A stretch of DNA of 27,805 nucleotides, from NCBI GenBank assembly GCA_003133205.1, contig PKWK01000405.1, positions 51,348-79,152 of the forward strand, written 5' to 3'. The notes beneath the pieces are model-generated. The model did no database searches, was not told where the DNA came from, and saw only the letters and a list, made by a program, of their open reading frames with translations. The position numbers were made by a program, and so were the translations under genes. Shown here in pieces: positions 8,075 to 14,698 of the stretch; the stretch's first letter is position 1, and every line of letters begins with the position of its first letter. The DNA is from Granulicella sp. (GTDB lineage: Bacteria; Acidobacteriota; Terriglobia; Terriglobales; Acidobacteriaceae).

Positions 8075-9712
8075 ATGAGCATGAGTGCCACCACAACCTT
8101 ATTTCTCTGTATGGCAGCGGTCAGTTTCATCGCCCTGACCATGCGACGATTCATTGTGCAAAAGCGTGAGGTCCTCGCGCCCGCCGGCGGCAGGCTGTCG
8201 CGCTGGATGCAGCGGCTGCGCACCCCGGAGTGGCGCCGCTACGGAGTAGTTCTCTTCGCAGGAAAGTTCGCCGGCCTGGCGCTGCTCGCCGGTGTCGTCT
8301 ACTACTTCAACCCCGGCCTCTTCGGCCACAAGGTCTTCGCGGCCGACGCGGTGCTCAAGGGCAACGACATCGTCAACCCCGTCAACACCGCATGGACACT
8401 GGTCGCCGCGTTTCTCGTATTCGGAATGCAGGTCGGCTTCACCATGCTGGAGGCGGGCTTCTGCCGATCGCGTGAAACCGTCAACGTACTGATGGAGTGC
8501 ATCGTCGACACCTGCCTTTGCGGAATCCTCTTCTACGCCATCGGCTTCTCCTTCATGTTCAGCCACGGCAACGGCTTCATCGGCTACCACTGGTTCTTCC
8601 TGCAGGGCGTGCCCGCAACGTACGAGACCAGCGGCGTCGCATTCCTCGCGCTCTGGATCTTCCAGTTCGCCTTCGCCGACACCTGCTCCACCATCACCTC
8701 CGGCGCCATGATCGGACGCACCGGCTTCGTCGGCGACCTCATCTACTCGGTCGGCGTCTCCGGCTTCATCTATCCCATCATCGGCCACTGGGCATGGGGT
8801 CCGGACGGCTTCCTCGCCACCATGGGCGCCACCGGCTTCTTCCTGCCAACCCTCGGTCAGAGCTTCCACGACTTCGCCGGCTCCACCGTCGTACACACCA
8901 TCGGCGGCATGGTCGCTCTCGCGGGCGCAATCGTTCTTGGTCCGAGACTCGGACGCAAGTTCAAGCGCGATGGCGGCGGTCCGATGATGCCGCACGATCT
9001 CACCATCGCTGCATCCGGCGGACTGCTGCTGTGGTTCGGCTGGTACGGATTCAACCCGGGCAGCACGCTCTCCGCGATGGACTTCGAGGGCATCGGCCGC
9101 ATCTCGGCGAACACTACGCTGGCTGCTTGCGCGGCGGGGCTGACTGCAATGTTTGCCGCGTACATCCTCAACAAGACCTGGGACGTCAGCTTCACGGTCA
9201 ACGGATTCCTCGCCGGCCTGGTCGCCATCACCTGCCCCTGCTACTGGGTCAGCCCGACGGGCTCCATCATTCTTGGCGGCGTTGCCGGGGTCATCGTAGT
9301 CGCCGGTGTTGAGTTGCTCGAATGGCTCCGCATCGACGATCCCATCGGCGCTGTACCGGTCCACGGCATCTGCGGAATCTGGGGCACACTGTCGCTCGGT
9401 CTCTTCGCAGTCGGCAAGTACGGCGCCACCGGCCCGACCGGTCCGGACAACAGCGCCGCGCTGACCGGCCTCTTCTACGGCGGCGGCCTCACGCTGTTCA
9501 AGGCCCAGTTCATCGGCAGCGCAATCGTCACGCTCTCCACCTTCGGCGTGTCCCTGGTGCTGATGTACGCGGTCAACGCAATGGGCCTGCTGCGTGTCTC
9601 GAGAGAAGGCGAACTGCACGGACTCGATCTCCACGAGCACGGCATCTCTGCTTACCCCGAGTACGTGATCACGACACTCGGCTCGCCGGCCGGGCTGCCG
9701 GTGGACAAATAA
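8075..9712 (+). CDS. amtB: Ammonium transporter (Amt family)
   Basis: This encodes a 545-residue membrane protein that conducts ammonium into the cell. The conserved core begins near residue 105 (NTAWTLVAAFLVFGMQVGFTMLEAGFCR) and carries the signature DFAGSTVVHTIGG with the first pore histidine, and GAVPVHGICGIWGTL with the second. About eleven membrane helices can be followed. Two features are unusual compared with the common roughly 430-residue form: an N-terminal extension of about 100 residues with one or two added hydrophobic segments and a basic stretch (RRFIVQKREVLAPAGGRL), and a C-terminal tail of about 40 residues. AAGGAGA at 8062-8068 supports the ATG at 8075; a second ATG at 8081 is possible. 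It is followed by glnK, the usual pairing in which GlnK blocks the pore when nitrogen is plentiful. Confidence 0.96.
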   Translation: MSMSATTTLFLCMAAVSFIALTMRRFIVQKREVLAPAGGRLSRWMQRLRTPEWRRYGVVLFAGKFAGLALLAGVVYYFNPGLFGHKVFAADAVLKGNDIVNPVNTAWTLVAAFLVFGMQVGFTMLEAGFCRSRETVNVLMECIVDTCLCGILFYAIGFSFMFSHGNGFIGYHWFFLQGVPATYETSGVAFLALWIFQFAFADTCSTITSGAMIGRTGFVGDLIYSVGVSGFIYPIIGHWAWGPDGFLATMGATGFFLPTLGQSFHDFAGSTVVHTIGGMVALAGAIVLGPRLGRKFKRDGGGPMMPHDLTIAASGGLLLWFGWYGFNPGSTLSAMDFEGIGRISANTTLAACAAGLTAMFAAYILNKTWDVSFTVNGFLAGLVAITCPCYWVSPTGSIILGGVAGVIVVAGVELLEWLRIDDPIGAVPVHGICGIWGTLSLGLFAVGKYGATGPTGPDNSAALTGLFYGGGLTLFKAQFIGSAIVTLSTFGVSLVLMYAVNAMGLLRVSREGELHGLDLHEHGISAYPEYVITTLGSPAGLPVDK

Positions 9713-9719
9713 ACACGCC

Positions 9720-9761
9720 GCGGAGATGGCGATCGTCGCTGGTAGCCGACGCCATCTCCGC
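9720..9761. repeat. Large hairpin between amtB and glnK
   Basis: Perfect 12-bp arms GCGGAGATGGCG (9720-9731) and its complement (9750-9761) enclose an 18-base loop that can add a further GTCG/CGAC pairing. It begins 8 bases after the amtB stop. There is no T-run, so it is not a standard terminator; it could stabilise the upstream message or set the ratio of amtB to glnK. Confidence 0.6.
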
Positions 9762-9847
9762 AGACGTACCCTGACGCGAGTGATGAATTCGACTTTCCGC
9801 GCTGCATGCTAATCGAGAGATCTAACCGAAAGATCAAGGAGCGTCCC

Positions 9848-10186
9848 ATGACGAAGGTAGAAGCGATCATCAGACCAAATCGGTTTGAACAAGTGAAAGA
9901 GGCGCTGGCCACACTCGGCGTCGAAGGCATGACCGTATCCGAAGTCCGCGGCCACGGCCGTCAAAAAGGCCAAACGGAAAACTATCGCGGCCGCGAATAC
10001 GACATCAGCCTGCTGCCCAAACTGAAGTTAGAGACGGTCGTGACAGACGATCGCGTCGAAGCGGTCATCGAAGCCATCATCAAGAGCGCCAACACAGGCG
10101 AGACCGGCGACGGCAAAATCTTCCTCTACAAAGCCGAGGACGCCATCCGCATCCGCAATCAACAGCGCGGCGACGTCGCCCTCTAG
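9848..10186 (+). CDS. glnK: Nitrogen regulatory protein P-II
   Basis: This encodes a 112-residue trimeric P-II signal protein that reports nitrogen and energy status and regulates AmtB. The start at ATG 9848 follows AAGGAG (9836-9841) by 6 bases; the longer open frame upstream is not needed. The T-loop reads GRQKGQTENYRGREY with Tyr-51, the uridylylation site, conserved. The B-loop TGETGDGKIFL and the C-loop RIR are present for ATP/ADP and 2-oxoglutarate binding. The order amtB-glnK on one strand supports GlnK rather than GlnB. The operon ends with the terminator at 10264-10307. Confidence 0.95.
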   Translation: MTKVEAIIRPNRFEQVKEALATLGVEGMTVSEVRGHGRQKGQTENYRGREYDISLLPKLKLETVVTDDRVEAVIEAIIKSANTGETGDGKIFLYKAEDAIRIRNQQRGDVAL

Positions 10187-10263
10187 CCCGCTCGATTTCA
10201 AAGCCGGGGAATGCTCCGTCAGGCCAGCGGTCAACTGGCCAGGCAAAGGTGTTCTTCCCATGC

Positions 10264-10307
10264 GTGCAGCAAGGTGGATCTGCCACGGCCTTGCTGCACT
10301 TTTTTTT
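10264..10307 (+). terminator. Intrinsic terminator of the amtB-glnK operon
   Basis: An 11-bp perfect stem (GTGCAGCAAGG at 10264-10274 with its complement at 10289-10299) contains a nested TGG/CCA pairing in its loop and is followed by eight T (10300-10307). Confidence 0.93.
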
Positions 10308-10369
10308 AATTCCACCCGTTCCGTTCTCTTTGAATAAGCACGCTCCACCGGCGATGGTCCAAGCGTCGA

Positions 10370-10456
10370 AGACGCGCTCTATACCAGCATGGGGCGAAGC
10401 CCCATGTACCGCCAGCCATCCAATCCAAGGGCTGAAGGCCCGCTCTATAAGAGCGC
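10370..10456. repeat. REP-like cluster of short palindromes
   Basis: The stretch contains CATGGGGC-GAA-GCCCCATG (10388-10406, perfect 8-bp stem), GGGC-TGAAG-GCCC (10429-10441) and CGCTCT-ATA-AGAGCG (10441-10455). The word CGCTCTATA occurs twice (near 10374 and 10441). It lies between the convergent glnK and mnmE genes. Related GGGCT-TC-AGCCC hairpins occur at 12886 and 14029, which suggests a dispersed extragenic palindrome family. Confidence 0.6.
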
Positions 10457-10462
10457 ATCGAA

Positions 10463-11968
10463 TTACTTGCCAATGCAGAATTTCGAAAAGATCAGCCGCA
10501 ACACGTCCTCGGTGGTCGTCACTCCGGTCAGCGCATCCAGCCCGCGCAGCGCCTCGTACAAATCCAGCATCACCATCTCGTGGGGAATCCCCACATCCAC
10601 CGCGGCCCGCGCTGAGTCGAGCCCGCGTAGCGCCTGCTCCACCGCCTGATGCTGCCGCAGATTCGTCAGCATCCCCGCCTCGCGCAAGCCGCCACTGTCA
10701 CCGGCAACCGCCGCCACAATCGCCGCTCGCAGCTCCGCAATCCCTTCGCCCGTAACCGCCGAAGTCCGCACCACCGCATCATTTTGTTTGTCATTCCGCA
10801 GCGCAGCGGAGGAATCTGCTTCTCGCTCGGCCACTAAACTGGGTGGCCCATCCTTCGCGTTTTCTGCGAAGGGTGGGTTATCGGACAACGCCCGACCGCC
10901 TTCCCTGGCCCCCACCAGATCACTCTTATTCCAGGCCACCAACGCGCCCCGCTCCAACACCGCGCGATCCTCATCCGAAATCCCAATCGTCCCATCCACC
11001 ACCAGCAGCACCACGTCCGCGTCCGCCATCGCTTCATGCGACTTCGCGATCCCCATCCGCTCCGCCTCATCCGCACCCTCGCGCAACCCGGCGGTATCGA
11101 TCAACTCAACCGGTATCCCCTCAATTGACACCCGTTCCGTTACAAGATCGCGCGTCGTCCCCGGACTCGCCGTAACGATCGCCCGCTCCCTCTCCACCAG
11201 CCGGTTGAACAGGCTTGACTTTCCCGCATTCGGCCGCCCCACAATCGCCAACCGAAACCCATCCCGCACCACGCGCCCATACGCGAAGCTCCGCTCCAAA
11301 GCCTCCAGCGGCGCCCGCACTTCACCAATCTTCGCAAGAATCCGCTCCGCCGGCATCACGTCGATATCATCCTCGGCAAAGTCGATCCCCGCCTCCATCC
11401 CCGCGATCAGCCCCACCAACTCTTCCTTCACCGGAGCCACCACCTTGGCCAGCGCCCCACCCAACTGCCGCGCCGCCACCCGCGCCTGCTCCAGCGTCGA
11501 CGACCCGATCAGATCGCCCACCGCCTCCGCCTGCGTCAGATCGATCCGCCCCGCCAGAAATGCCCGCTGCGTAAACTCGCCCGGCTCGGCGAGCCGCGCA
11601 CCCCCCGCGCAGCACTGCCGCACAAGATATTCCAGCAGCACCGGCGAACCATGCGCCGCAATCTCCACCACATCCTCGCCCGTATAGCTGTGCGGCCCCG
11701 CAAAGTAAGTCACCACGCCCTCGTCCAATACATCGCCCGAGGCGGTTTTGTTTGTCATCCTGTAGGGATCTGCTTTTGCTTCTTGACCGCTCGCAACATC
11801 CACCACCACCCCAAACCGCGCCCGCCCCGCCGTCATCTCATGCCGCAGCCTTACCAGCGGCGCAACAATCTCCCGCGCCCGCGCGCCACTCAGCCGCACC
11901 ACGCCAATCCCGCCCCGCCCCACCGGCGTCGAGACCGCCACAATCGTCTCCTGTTCTACGCTGCCCAT
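10463..11968 (-). CDS. mnmE: tRNA uridine-5-carboxymethylaminomethyl modification GTPase MnmE
   Basis: This encodes a 501-residue GTPase that, with MnmG, modifies wobble uridine-34 in tRNAs. The start ATG at 11968 gives MGSVEQETIVAVSTPVGRGG, the typical beginning; the frame upstream overlaps the toxin promoter and is spurious. The N-terminal folate-binding domain is followed by a helical domain holding the G domain: G1 GRPNAGKSS, G2 GTTRD, G3 DTAGLRE, G4 NKSD. The protein ends FCIGK, the catalytic C-x-G-K motif. It is about 40-50 residues longer than the usual 450-460 because of two insertions: about 30 residues between NKSD and SAVTGEG, and about 12-15 residues before DVLDEGVVTYF. Both insertions are encoded by related repeat-like DNA and lie in loops. 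Confidence 0.97.
   Translation of the reverse strand: MGSVEQETIVAVSTPVGRGGIGVVRLSGARAREIVAPLVRLRHEMTAGRARFGVVVDVASGQEAKADPYRMTNKTASGDVLDEGVVTYFAGPHSYTGEDVVEIAAHGSPVLLEYLVRQCCAGGARLAEPGEFTQRAFLAGRIDLTQAEAVGDLIGSSTLEQARVAARQLGGALAKVVAPVKEELVGLIAGMEAGIDFAEDDIDVMPAERILAKIGEVRAPLEALERSFAYGRVVRDGFRLAIVGRPNAGKSSLFNRLVERERAIVTASPGTTRDLVTERVSIEGIPVELIDTAGLREGADEAERMGIAKSHEAMADADVVLLVVDGTIGISDEDRAVLERGALVAWNKSDLVGAREGGRALSDNPPFAENAKDGPPSLVAEREADSSAALRNDKQNDAVVRTSAVTGEGIAELRAAIVAAVAGDSGGLREAGMLTNLRQHQAVEQALRGLDSARAAVDVGIPHEMVMLDLYEALRGLDALTGVTTTEDVLRLIFSKFCIGK
10784..10880. repeat. Dispersed repeat inserted in frame in mnmE (copy 1, compound)
   Basis: On the + strand this reads TTTGTTTGTCATTCC, a CGCAGCGCAGCGGAGGAATCTGCTT-like part, and then ACTGGGTGGCCCAT (10837-10850) with a hairpin whose 12-bp arms (10847-10858 and 10866-10877) differ at one base. 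The first half matches the copy at 11747-11790, the second half matches elements at 14004 and 15505. It corresponds to the extra residues between G4 and G5 of MnmE. Confidence 0.6.
11747..11790. repeat. Dispersed repeat inserted in frame in mnmE (copy 2, short)
   Basis: The + strand reads TTTTGTTTGTCATCCTGTAG followed by GGATCTGCTTTTGCTTC. It shares TTTGTTTGTCAT, a CC, and GG-ATCTGCTT with copy 1 at 10784, with the middle shortened. It corresponds to the extra residues KADPYRMTNKTASG in MnmE. Confidence 0.5.
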
Positions 11969-12010
11969 GTAGTCCAGTTTGCACCACAAAAGGTTTGCCA
12001 CGCATCCCTG

Positions 12011-12039
12011 TTGACGTATAACGTCATACGTTATATCCT
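12011..12039 (+). promoter_or_regulatory. Promoter and operator of the HigBA-type module
   Basis: TTGACG (12011-12016) and TATCCT (12034-12039) are 17 bases apart. The spacer holds ATAACGTCATACGTTAT (12018-12034), a palindrome with 7-bp arms and a 3-base centre. An operator between the two boxes fits autorepression by the antitoxin or the toxin-antitoxin complex, as known for HigBA modules. Confidence 0.65.
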
Positions 12040-12046
12040 CTGCGTT

Positions 12047-12325
12047 ATCATACAGTCGTTCCAATGCGCGGAGACACACAGCCTGTTCATCACGAGGAAG
12101 AGCAGGAAGTGGAACAACCTTTTGTCCATCGCCCTTCGCAAGCTGGACCAACTGAACGCAGCCGCTGGATTGACCGACATCGCAGTTCCCCAGGGAAACC
12201 GGCTCGAGCTTCTCAAGGGATCACGCAAAGGGCAGCATAGCATTCGCATCAACGATCAATGGCGCATCTGCTTCCTTTGGACACCCGAGGGAGCACACCA
12301 TGTCGAAATTGTGGACTACCTCTGA
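12047..12325 (+). CDS. higB: HigB-type (RelE/ParE fold) toxin with unclear start codon
   Basis: The about 92-residue product matches ribosome-dependent mRNA interferases of the HigB family: IIQSFQCAETHSLF at the start, IALRKLDQLNAAAGLTDIAV, then PQGNRLELLKGSRKGQHSIR and INDQWRICFLW, ending HVEIVDYL. The family start aligns with ATC at 12047, yet no ATG, GTG or TTG is in frame there. The nearest canonical start is TTG at 12011, which would lie inside the predicted -35 box and upstream of the expected transcript start. So the toxin either uses a rare start, is leaderless, or has lost its start and is silent. There is no ribosome binding site. The antitoxin gene follows after 23 bases. The body of the protein is otherwise complete. 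Confidence 0.75.
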   Translation: MIQSFQCAETHSLFITRKSRKWNNLLSIALRKLDQLNAAAGLTDIAVPQGNRLELLKGSRKGQHSIRINDQWRICFLWTPEGAHHVEIVDYL

Positions 12326-12348
12326 GTCCGCATAAAGGAGTCGAGACC

Positions 12349-12696
12349 ATGCCGACCAAGACCATCAAGAAACCCGCAGCAGGCTGGCCCATTCAAGGCG
12401 TCACCACGCACCCCGGCGCCATCCTGCGCGAAGACTTCCTCATCCCCATGGGAATCACCGCCCACCAGCTCGCACTGCGCACGCGCATGCCCGCCACCCG
12501 CATCGGCGAAATCCTCCACGAGCGCCGCGCCGTTTCGCCGGACACTGCCCTGCGCCTGGCCCGCTTCTTCGGCACCTCGGCTGAATTCTGGCTCAACCTT
12601 CAGGCCGCGCACAACCTCTCGAAGATCCGCTGCGAATCCGGCCGCGCCATCCAGCGCGAAGTCGAACCGCTGGAACGCGACGCCATCAGCGCGTAG
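12349..12696 (+). CDS. higA: HigA-type antitoxin (XRE family)
   Basis: This encodes a 115-residue helix-turn-helix antitoxin that neutralises the toxin and represses the module. The start ATG at 12349 follows AAAGGAG (12334-12340) by 8 bases; the longer open frame upstream overlaps the toxin and is not used. Visible family features are THPGAILREDFLIPMGIT, the HTH region (AHQLALRTRMPATRIGEILH), RRAVSPDTALRLARFFGTSA and EFWLNLQAAHNL. Gene order toxin first, antitoxin second, is the HigBA order. It has a good translation start, in contrast to the toxin, so the antitoxin is likely still made. Confidence 0.92.
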   Translation: MPTKTIKKPAAGWPIQGVTTHPGAILREDFLIPMGITAHQLALRTRMPATRIGEILHERRAVSPDTALRLARFFGTSAEFWLNLQAAHNLSKIRCESGRAIQREVEPLERDAISA

Positions 12697-12732
12697 GCGA
12701 ATCCATCTGCATTCGGACTACGACGCCGCACC

Positions 12733-12870
12733 TCAATGCGCGTGGTAGCCCTTCTTCGGGTCGTACACCACGTGCACCCGGTTGTCGCGGTAGTCGATCG
12801 AGATCACCAGTTCGCGCAGCGTCGGAAACCCGATGATCCCCGAGATTTCCACGCCGGAGAGTTGTGCCAT
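12733..12870 (-). pseudogene. C-terminal remnant of a retropepsin-like aspartic protease
   Basis: The minus-strand frame from ATG 12870 to TGA 12733 encodes 45 residues containing QLSGVEISGIIGFPTLRELV, then ISIDYRDNRVHVVYDPKKGY. This is the C-terminal end typical of bacterial gag-like aspartyl proteases (second lobe, ISG-x-IG and IDYRDG-like strands). The catalytic DTG parts are missing. The frame is blocked upstream by a stop inside the REP-like palindrome at 12886-12899, so the gene appears cut by that element. It is unlikely to make a working product. Confidence 0.6.
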
Positions 12871-12885
12871 CGAACCGCTGTCGAA

Positions 12886-12899
12886 GGGGCTTTAGCCCC
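12886..12899. repeat. REP-like palindrome GGGGCT-TT-AGCCCC
   Basis: A 6-bp perfect stem with a 2-base centre, of the same type as 10429 and 14029. It sits exactly where homology of the protease remnant stops. Confidence 0.5.
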
Positions 12900-12957
12900 G
12901 GGCCTTCTCTCTGCGCCCGCCCCATACACCTGTCCCGAACGCTCTCCCATGTAGCCC

Positions 12958-13929
12958 CTAGCTCTTCGGCGGCGGCGGCGGAGCCAGCGGATTCACCACC
13001 GGCAGCCCGACTCCCCCCGAGCCCGCGCCCGAGTTCATACTCCCCCGCAGCCCGCCCAGAATCTGCACCATGAAATCATTCGCCGCGCCTGGATTATTCG
13101 GCAGGAAGATCGTATTGTTCCCCGCCTTGGTCCCAATATCCTTCAGCGTGTCGAAGTACTGCGTCAGCAGCACCAGCGCCATCACGTCTTCCGCGGTCGC
13201 GCCCGGCACCGACTCCCGGAAGTTCTCAATCGAAGCCCGCAGCCCATCGATGATCGCCTGCCGCTCCGCCGCGATACCCTTGCCCTGCAGAGCCTTCGAT
13301 TCCGCCTCCGCCTCCGCCTGCTTCACCTTCAGAATCTTCTCCGCCTCGCCCCGAGCCTGCGCCGCCACCTGCGCCCGCTGCGCCGCATTGATGTCGTTCA
13401 TCGCGTCCTTGACCTTGCTGTCCGGAATAATGTCCGTCACCAGCGCCTTCAGAATGCTGAAGCCAAAGCCACTCATAATCGCATCCAGCTCCGTCTTCAC
13501 ATTCACGCTGATGCCGGACTGCTGCTCGAACGTCTCGTCCAGCGACAGCTTCGGCACGTGCCCCAGGATCGAATTGAACACGAAGCTCTCAATCTGCTTC
13601 TGCGGCGCGCTCAATTTATAGAAGGCGTCATAAATCTTGTCTGGCAGAATCTGGTACTGCACGCTCACCGGAATCTGCACAAACACGTTGTCCCGCGTCT
13701 TCGTCTCCACCGAAAACTGCGCCTGCTTCACCTGCAGGTCGACGAAGTACACGCTCTCCGCAAACGGAACCAGCACGCGCAACCCCGGCTGCACAATCCG
13801 GTTGAACTTGCCAAACCGTTCCACCACGCCCGCGGTATAGGTCCGCACCGTATACAGCGTCTTCAGCACCAGCACCAGCGCAATCAGCGCCAGCACTCCC
13901 AAAGCTACCAGCAATACCGTCGGATCCAT
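12958..13929 (-). CDS. SPFH/band-7 (stomatin-like) membrane protein
   Basis: This encodes a 323-residue protein with one N-terminal membrane helix (about residues 4-24, VLLVALGVLALIALVLVL), then the band-7 domain (TYTAGVVERFGKFNRIVQPG, YFVDLQVKQAQFSVETKTRD, FVFNSILGHVPKLSLDETFE), a charged coiled coil (about 200-250, EAEKILKVKQAEAEAESKAL) and a Gly/Pro-rich tail ending PPPPPKS. These proteins form membrane-associated oligomers, often scaffolding or regulating proteases or lipid domains. The start ATG at 13929 is preceded by GGGAG; the frame is open 390 bases further upstream but that part is repeat DNA. No NfeD partner gene is adjacent. The exact biological role is not predictable. Confidence 0.92.
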   Translation of the reverse strand: MDPTVLLVALGVLALIALVLVLKTLYTVRTYTAGVVERFGKFNRIVQPGLRVLVPFAESVYFVDLQVKQAQFSVETKTRDNVFVQIPVSVQYQILPDKIYDAFYKLSAPQKQIESFVFNSILGHVPKLSLDETFEQQSGISVNVKTELDAIMSGFGFSILKALVTDIIPDSKVKDAMNDINAAQRAQVAAQARGEAEKILKVKQAEAEAESKALQGKGIAAERQAIIDGLRASIENFRESVPGATAEDVMALVLLTQYFDTLKDIGTKAGNNTIFLPNNPGAANDFMVQILGGLRGSMNSGAGSGGVGLPVVNPLAPPPPPKS

Positions 13930-14003
13930 TCGCTCAACTCCCTCGCCGAACTCCAAACTAATTCCCGCCCAGCATACATCACACCCGTTTACCGCCAACC
14001 CCC

Positions 14004-14040
14004 AATTGGGTGCCCCATGATCAACGAAGGGCTTCAGCCC
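14004..14040. repeat. Dispersed repeat AATTGGGTGCCCCAT with REP-like hairpin
   Basis: AATTGGGTGCCCCAT (14004-14018) is identical to 15505-15519 and similar to the copy inside mnmE (10837-10850). It is followed by GGGCT-TC-AGCCC (14029-14040). The preceding bases make the small palindrome CCCAATTGGG (14001-14010). Confidence 0.65.
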
Positions 14041-14074
14041 GGAGGTTATCGTGGGGTTGCTCACTCCGACACCA

Positions 14075-14100
14075 AGGAGGGGGACAATTGTCCCCCTCCT
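14075..14100. repeat. Perfect 26-bp palindrome
   Basis: The left half AGGAGGGGGACAA (14075-14087) is followed directly by its exact reverse complement (14088-14100), without spacer. It lies between the SPFH gene start and the truncated outer-membrane gene, both on the - strand, 30 bases after the latter's stop. It could act as a terminator stem, a protein binding site or part of a mobile palindromic element. Confidence 0.75.
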
Positions 14101-14128
14101 CGCCATGCCGTCGCCACTAAGCCCTGCG

Positions 14129-14698
14129 CTAGTTCCTCTGCGACCGTCTCCCGCCAAACTGGTAGAAGATCGCCACCGTGCCCTGCGCGTAATTCTGCCC
14201 ATACGATCCGACCGTTGAGGTGCCGATCGCCGTCGAGTTGAAGTGCTGCCGCTCGTAGCGGAACTCGGGCCGAATGCCCCAGTTGTTCCCGGCATAGATA
14301 TTCGCCCCGCCGCCAAAGCCGAAATAGAACCCTCTCTGGCTGGCGCTCATGCTGACATTTCCGGCCGAAACAGCCGCGCGGTCTGAGACGCCTCCCGCTG
14401 CCACCAGCACGTAGGGAACCACGCGGGTCGACCTGGCCAGAGCGAAGCGAGCCACCGGCCCGTACATTTGCAGATGCTCCGATCCGGTAATTCCGCTGAT
14501 GGTCTGCGAACCCATCATCTGGAAGTTGTATTCGAACCCGACGCCAACCAATTGCGACAGGTTATAGGTCCCCGAGCCGCCAAGTGACACATGCCGGCCG
14601 TTGTCCACGCCTTTCAGGTTGCTGAATCCGATATTGCCGGTAATCCGTCGCGGTCTTTGCAGAGGCTTTGAAGAAATTTGATCACGAACCAGGAACAT
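14129..14698 (-). pseudogene. Outer-membrane beta-barrel protein lacking its N-terminus
   Basis: The frame encodes 189 residues. From about residue 19 (ITGNIGFSNLKGVDNGRHVS) to the end it looks like an eight-stranded OmpW/OmpX-like barrel (PF13505 type): GGSGTYNLSQLVGVGFEYNF, VVPYVLVAAGGVSDRA, FYFGFGGGANIYAGNNWGIR and VAIFYQFGG. The first 18 residues (MFLVRDQISSK...) are not a signal peptide and come from DNA that reads as the TPR gene on the other strand. So the signal peptide and probably the first strand have been lost, and the protein could not be exported. Homology ends near base 14646. I read it as a 5'-truncated pseudogene. Confidence 0.7.

Noticed and set aside
8099..9640. 513-residue open frame on the - strand opposite amtB
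   Set aside because: Acidic, low-complexity translation with no domain signal, fully explained as the shadow of amtB.
12259..12348. Longer start for the antitoxin at 12259
   Set aside because: It lies inside the toxin frame; the ATG at 12349 has AAAGGAG at 8 bases and matches the family start.
13930..14316. N-terminal extension of the SPFH protein frame
   Set aside because: The extension runs through repeat DNA and the 26-bp palindrome and into the barrel gene; the ATG at 13929 begins the membrane helix and has a ribosome binding site.
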